A stretch of 64,000 nt of DNA from Luzula sylvatica (taxonomy: Eukaryota > Streptophyta > Magnoliopsida > Poales > Juncaceae): positions 29,809,054 through 29,873,053 of the forward strand of contig OX326957.1 of assembly GCA_946800325.1 (NCBI GenBank). Reading direction: 5' to 3'. The translations under genes were made by a program, and so were the position numbers. The notes beneath the pieces are model-generated. The model was not told the DNA's origin and did not search any database. It saw nothing but the letters and a program-made list of their open reading frames with translations. Of this stretch, positions 58,897 through 64,000 are shown piece by piece (position 1 is the first letter of the stretch; each line of letters begins with the position of its first letter).

Positions 58897-59737
58897 ATGG
58901 TTTCTCGTTTCTTTTTCTTTGCTCTTTTTGCATTGTTCTTTTCTCAAGCTTTTAGTTCTGATCCCAGCCCTCTTCAAGATTTCTGCGTCGCCGATTCAAA
59001 ATCTCCAGGTATATTATCTGGACTTACTTCTTTGTAGACATACAGTTCTCATTTCTAAATTCTAATATATGGATTCATAATTCAATGCTTAATTTCACCA
59101 TATTTTTCGGCATGGCCGGAAAAATCTAAAATTAATGAGATTTTACTCTTAATTATTTATTTTAGATCTAGTCCTCAACCCTGATTTTAAAATTTGTGCA
59201 GTGTTGGTTAATGGGTTTGTCTGCAAGGATCCAAACGCTGTTACCGTGAACGATTTCACATTTACGGGTCTTAATGCCGGAAACACCGACAATAAAGCCG
59301 GTTCCAACGTAACCGTAGTTTCTGCCTCAAACCTCCCCGGTCTAAACACCCTCGGAGTCTCCCTAGCCAGACTGGACTTTGCACCGGGCGGTCTGGTTGC
59401 ACCGCATTACCATCCACGCGCGACCGAAGTTCTAACCGTGTTAGAAGGAACCCTCTATGTTGGATTCGTCTCGACGGCCAATAAACTATTTGCGAAGGTG
59501 TTAAATCAGGGTGATGTGTTTGTTTTTCCACAAGGCATGATTCATTTCCAATTCAACCAGGGCAACTGCAATGCTGTTGCGATTTCTGGACTAAGCAGTC
59601 AGAATCCAGGTTTGGTCGTGGTCGCGAATTCAGTGTTCGGGTCGAACCCGTCTATCTCTGATGATGTCCTTTCAAAGGCATTCATGTTGGAAAAGAATAC
59701 TGTGGATTGGCTCCAAGCTCAGTTCAAAACTACCTAA
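58897..59737 (+). CDS. GLP: Germin-like protein, two exons (copy 2)
   Basis: Exons 58897-59008 and 59202-59737 give 215 aa, the same as the gene at 51480-52319 except S73 to N. Intron length and sequence are also nearly the same. All cupin ligands (H106, H108, E113, H152) and the signal peptide are intact. It is divergent from the intronless GLP at 56247, 2.65 kb away. Its promoter differs from copy 1 by a 264-bp MITE and a 187-bp insert within about 720 bases of the start, so expression could differ even though the proteins are almost identical. Confidence 0.95.
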
Positions 59738-61979
59738 ACATGTCATATATAAGATCTTGTAATTTTTTGTACCGTTCAAAATAAAAATAGACTATATTTG
59801 AGTTGGCATAAAATGTTTAATTTAATTATTGCATATTGATTCTTTGTAATATTGAAAATAAAATCTTTGAGTTTATATCTTTCTAATAATGTTGGTAAGA
59901 AACTAATTTTATTTCCTAAATAATGAGCGGCCTCTAGAAAAGTATCATGATCATCAAAAGTAAATAAATGATTCGTGGTTGTAGCATATCACGCAATTTG
60001 CAATTTATCCTCGATGAAGCATCGATGTGCAATACATCACCAATTCAGTCTCAATATGCAATTTGATCCCAATTGCACTCTAGAATCAGCTGAGTCGATG
60101 CAAGTAGCATTCCCCCGGAATAATTGAAGCTAACTAAATCAGGTATAGTTGCATAATTTATCACAAATTGGAGTCGTAGTATGAGTTTGGGCAGCACATC
60201 CGGTGACCGGAGCAAAGCAAAAGGTATTTGGTCATTCTTGGTGCCGGTGACGATCAGCTCAAGAAGACTCACATTCCTTTTCTGAAGACAAGACTTAGGT
60301 AAGAAAAAAGCAAATGAGATGGACATGAAAGAGGCGAAGATATCGCTATCGCTGTTTTTTTTAATCGAGAGGTTTTTGCTAAACGGGTTTAGGATTGGCT
60401 ATTTTGCGTGGTGGGACCACATCTCTATTATTTTTCACATGATACATCGGGACTAAATTGATAAAATCTGTATCTTTACAAAAATATTTTAAAGTAGAAA
60501 AGAAAAAACACATCCTACCAGACATAATCTGGTTATTTGAAAACTATTTTGAGATAAAATCGTCTTACAATAGCAATTTTAGGTTACAAATTAATATTTA
60601 AATACTTACATACGATTGTGATCATGGTTCTGAATATCGGACTCGTACTCGGACTCGGCCTGTCCTGTCGACTCGGTCGACTCAGACCAGACTCGGGCAA
60701 GTCGGAAAAAAAAATCGGACTGTTGGTAAAAAAATCGGAAAAAATAAAAATAAAATAAAAAAATACTTCAAAAATTGATAAATATTTATAAACATGATAA
60801 AAACAAATTCAGCTAATAAAACCCAAATTGTTACATTAAAAAAATACAACATTACATAATCAATAGAGAAAAATAAAATTAACAAAGGTGGCAAAGATGA
60901 GCCAGAATTTTTAATAATCATACTAGTGATAGCCATTGTGTCGAGGCAATTATTCTTAACAATGCAAGTTTTCATCAAGTGAATATATTAACTAATGATA
61001 GCCATTGATATTATGAAAGGAGGCATATTTTAACTAATTTTTTTTTTTTTACAAAAAACATCATCTACAAATATAGACATTAAGATTTTATAGCAACCAT
61101 AATTTACTCATAGTACTATCACTAATTTTATAAATATATATTTATATTTACTATTTTAATATAATACAACCTATTTATTCATAGTACTATCACTGAGTTT
61201 ATAAATATTTTATAAAAAAAATTATATTTTAAAATAATATAATATGAAATGGGAATTGGACTTTAATGTAAGTCGGAAATGGTACTGTACTGCTTTTTCT
61301 CTGAAGGATAATAAATTATTAAGGGAATTTTCAAAAAACCCCTATCTTTTTTGTATATTCTAAAAAAATCCCTATCTTTTTGGAAACTCCAAAGAACCCC
61401 TCCACCAAACTTTTATTTTCAAATACCTCCCTATGGTGTTAAAATTAACTATGGATGGTGTTAAATATTTTTTATGACCAAAATACTCTTCTTTTTGCAT
61501 ATTTAATAATTAAAAGAATGTTTTTGTTACTAGTATTAATTTTAGAAAAGTCCTAATTTTTTTTTAGCATATAATAATTTTATAAAAATATTTATCATAT
61601 GTTATATTTATATAATTTTAATATTTCATACAGTATATATATTTGATTTTCATACTTCTTTACTGAAAAAAATAACATAAAATAATAATAATATGATCAA
61701 CAATATTAAAAGAACACCTTGCAAAATATTTAAAATTTAAAATATCATGAATATACTAAAAACATACATTAAAGAAGAACGAAAATAAAAATAAAATAAA
61801 TGTTTAAAGAAATATTTTTCTATCAATATATTTTCAAGGTGTTTTTTTATTATTATCTGATGTTAGTTTTTCATGAATAATAAATGAAATATTAAAATTA
61901 TCTAAACACAACATTTAATAATTTTATTTTTGTGAATTCATTATATGTTAACAATTATTTTTGAATTTTCTTAAAACTA
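59738..61979. other. Intergenic with degraded fragments
   Basis: Contains a possible F-box/LRR fragment (60051-60326), a tactcggactcgg-rich patch (60625-60710), and at 61321-61490 a single arm resembling the foldback at 43020-43175 (accaaaatactctt, aacccctatc words). The remainder is AT-rich. Confidence 0.45.
60051..60326 (-). pseudogene. Possible F-box/LRR-type gene fragment
   Basis: A 91-codon frame with spaced leucines and the words LPKLILRLQFVINYA and IPDLVSFNYSGG, which resemble the ...L.I.APNLxSFxYSG blocks of plant F-box/LRR proteins. There is no F-box, and no continuation was found on either side. Based on pattern memory only; it may be chance. Confidence 0.25.
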
Positions 61980-62379
61980 ATAAAATTAGTATTCGTTTTT
62001 CGTATATTTGTATTTCCATTCATATCCGTATTTCATATTTGTATTTGTTCTCGTGTTTCGTATTTTGTATTTTATTTTTTGTGTTTCGTAATTCATAATT
62101 CATAATTCATAATTCGTATTTTATATTTTCGTATTTCATAGTTCGCATTATGTTTTAGTATTGGTATTGGTACTTGTATTTCGTATTCGTACACGTTTTC
62201 ATATTTCGTGTTTGTATTTTGTATTTCGTATTTTAATTCAAATGTGTATTCGTATTCGTATTTGTATTTTTTATTTGTATTTGTATTTTGTAGTCATATT
62301 TGTGTTCGTGTATTGATATTCATATGTCCGTATTCGCGTTTGCCTCAGTAAATCATGATTTGTATATTTTTTTTACCAA

Positions 62380-62434
62380 GAACCGTTTGAATTGTTCAGG
62401 AACCGACTTTCTTGAACAATTCAAACAGTTCTTG
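62380..62434. repeat. Hairpin in island 1
   Basis: aagaaccgtttgaattgttc and its mirror gaacaattcaaacagttctt are separated by about 16 bases. The second island has the equivalent hairpin at about 63494-63550. Confidence 0.85.
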
Positions 62435-63493
62435 CTTTAATATTTGTTTATTAATTTATACATCATCGGAAAAGCCAGGTAAATAAACGAAGCATTCGTC
62501 GAAAAGTTTATTGAGAACGAAAATCAAGTCATCGAAATCGAATATTTGTTTAGTACAAAATTATTTAGGCTCGTAAATTTTATTTAATACGTAATTGGCA
62601 AAATATGTTTACATTTATAATGTTTGAGTTCCTAACCATTGCTCGTTTCAAGAATAACAAATAATTATTTGTATTTGTATTGATGTTTAGCATTTGTATG
62701 CCGTGTTGTATTGCATTCGCATTCTTATTTCGTTTCTGTATATGCGTTTGCATTTGGATTTCCATTTGTATTTTTATTTCGGATTTTGCAGTTTGTATAG
62801 TTATTGATATTTTTGTTTGTTTCTCGTTTTAGTATTCGGGTCCTACTCGTATCTCGTATTTATTTTTGTATTCTTACTTGTATTTGTATTTCGTAATTCA
62901 TAATTTGTAACTCATAATTTGTATTTCGTAAATTGTATTTCGTAGTTCGTAATTCGTAGATCTTATTTCGTATTTTCGTATTCGTATTTGTATTTTGTAT
63001 TTTGTATTCGGTGTTTGGTATTTCGGAGTTTGTCATTTGTAATTCGTAATTCGTAATCATATCCGTGTTCGTATAAGTATTCATTTTTCTTATATTCGTA
63101 TATTTCTTCTTTTGCAGTTCGTATTGGTATTATTATTTTTTTCATTTTCGTATTCATATTTGTATTTGTGGTCGTACTCGTATCTCATATTCGTATTTGT
63201 ATTCTTATTCTTATTCTTACTCGTATTCGTATTTCATAATTCGTAATTTGTATTTTGTATTCCGTATTTCATATTTCGTAATTTGTAAATCGTGATTCCT
63301 AAATCGCAATTCATAATCGTATTCTTATTCTTATTTGTGTTTGTATTAGTATTTCAATTCATATTTCGTTTTCGTATTTGTATTGGTAATTCTTACTTGG
63401 ATATGTATTTTATTTCGTATTTCATTTGGACAAAACAATTTGTACGAATGGTGCACTTGCCTCGGTAATTCGTGATTTTTATAAAAAAATTAG

Positions 63494-63550
63494 CAAGAAC
63501 CGTTCGAATTGTTCAAGAGCCGGCTTTCTTGAACAATTCAACCGGTTTTT
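63494..63550. repeat. Hairpin in island 2
   Basis: aagaaccgttcgaattgttc pairs with gaacaattcaaccggttttt. The changes at ttcg/aacc against the first island leave the stem largely paired. Confidence 0.83.
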
Positions 63551-64000
63551 GCTTTAAATTTTGTTTATTCTTTTGTACATCATCGGCAAAGTCGGGGAAA
63601 TAAACAAAACAATCATCGCAAAATTTATTAAGAACAGAAGCTCGAGCTATTATGTGTATTTGTAAATGTATTTGTATTTGTATTGGTATTTCTATTTCTA
63701 TTTGTATTTTCTATTATTATTTCGTATTGGCATGTGTATTTGTATTTGCGTTTTTATTCATATTTGTAGTCGTATTTGTATTTGTATTCATATTCGTATT
63801 TCACAATTCGTATTTCGGATTTCGAATTTTGTCACTCGTAATTTGAAATTCATAATTTGTGTTCGTATTAGTATTCGTTTTTCGTATATTTGTATTTCCA
63901 TTCATATCCGTATTTCATATTTGTATTTGTTCTCGTGTTTCGTATTATGTATTTTATTTTTTGTGTTTCGTAATTCATAATTCATAATTCATAATTCGTA

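Larger units (their letters stand above)
53006..59770. repeat. Segmental duplication, unit 2 (GLP pair)
   Basis: See unit 1 at 46467-52360. Unit 2 is longer mainly because of a MITE (53242-53496), a Helitron (53528-54518), a MITE (58173-58436) and a 187-bp insert (58513-58699). It lacks the 270-bp MITE and about 0.56 kb that unit 1 has. Confidence 0.93.
61980..64000. repeat. Degenerate GTATTTG / TTCGTA minisatellite field with embedded hairpins
   Basis: About 1.6 kb of the 2 kb is made of irregular 6-7-bp words (gtattt, gtattcg, ttcgta, attcataattcgta). Two 0.2-kb islands, 62343-62545 and 63455-63645, are alike and interrupt it. The opening 130 bp (61985-62115) reappears at 63868-64000, an offset of about 1.88 kb, so the field is itself repeated and runs off the window. 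Confidence 0.9.

Noticed and set aside
63652..63980. Ile/Tyr/Cys-rich frames in the terminal minisatellite
   Set aside because: Codon phase simply follows the gtattt/gtattg words in every frame.
1..64000. tRNA, rRNA or CRISPR-like arrays
   Set aside because: I read for tRNA A/B boxes, rRNA cores and evenly spaced repeats with unique spacers; none was convincing. A tRNAscan run would settle the tRNA part.

Overview
This is a plant nuclear window: AT-rich, with many-exon genes whose introns follow GT-AG, and full of small DNA transposons. The proteins (plant-type beta-tubulin, patellin, germin-like proteins, plant mobile domain protein, organellar TWINKLE) point to a eudicot. I cannot name the species from the sequence alone.

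Layout. (1) 1-17.2 kb is a compact housekeeping block, all on the + strand: a PIG-M-type GPI mannosyltransferase (1474-3087), a biotin--protein ligase HCS1 (4401-6136), the organellar primase-helicase TWINKLE in 25 exons (6749-11371) and a patellin (15445-17207). (2) 17.2-29.4 kb is repeat-rich. It holds a duplicated 3' fragment of the patellin, large foldbacks, a palindromic short-repeat cluster, a three-exon beta-tubulin on the - strand (21869-23725), a tandem array inside a direct repeat, and a tandem MITE pair. (3) 29.4-30.4 kb has a three-exon germin-like protein (GLP) on the - strand. (4) 31-45 kb is a transposon cluster: a decayed long-TIR Mutator-like element, an AT-rich foldback element, a CACTA-like element sitting between the arms of another foldback, and a 6.55-kb apparently intact Mutator-like element (MULE, 37227-43779). 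(5) 46.5-59.8 kb is a direct segmental duplication of about 6 kb. Each unit carries a divergent GLP pair, one intronless (-) and one with a single intron (+). The two units differ by a Helitron and several MITEs, and some of these insertions can be read against an empty site in the other unit. (6) 62-64 kb is a GTATTTG/TTCGTA-rich degenerate minisatellite with embedded hairpins.

The most notable system is the MULE at 37227-43779. It has a perfect 9-bp target duplication, nearly identical TIRs of about 390 bp carrying five CGAC-type palindromes each, an uninterrupted 825-aa MuDR-type transposase, and a convergent four-exon gene for a 639-aa plant mobile domain (PMD) protein with a proline-rich tail. 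It looks young and potentially autonomous. The second strong observation is the GLP duplication, where paralogous empty sites define exact boundaries for a 991-bp Helitron and several 255-270-bp MITEs.

Gene structures were built by hand from splice signals, reading-frame continuity and remembered family sequence. No alignment or expression data were available.
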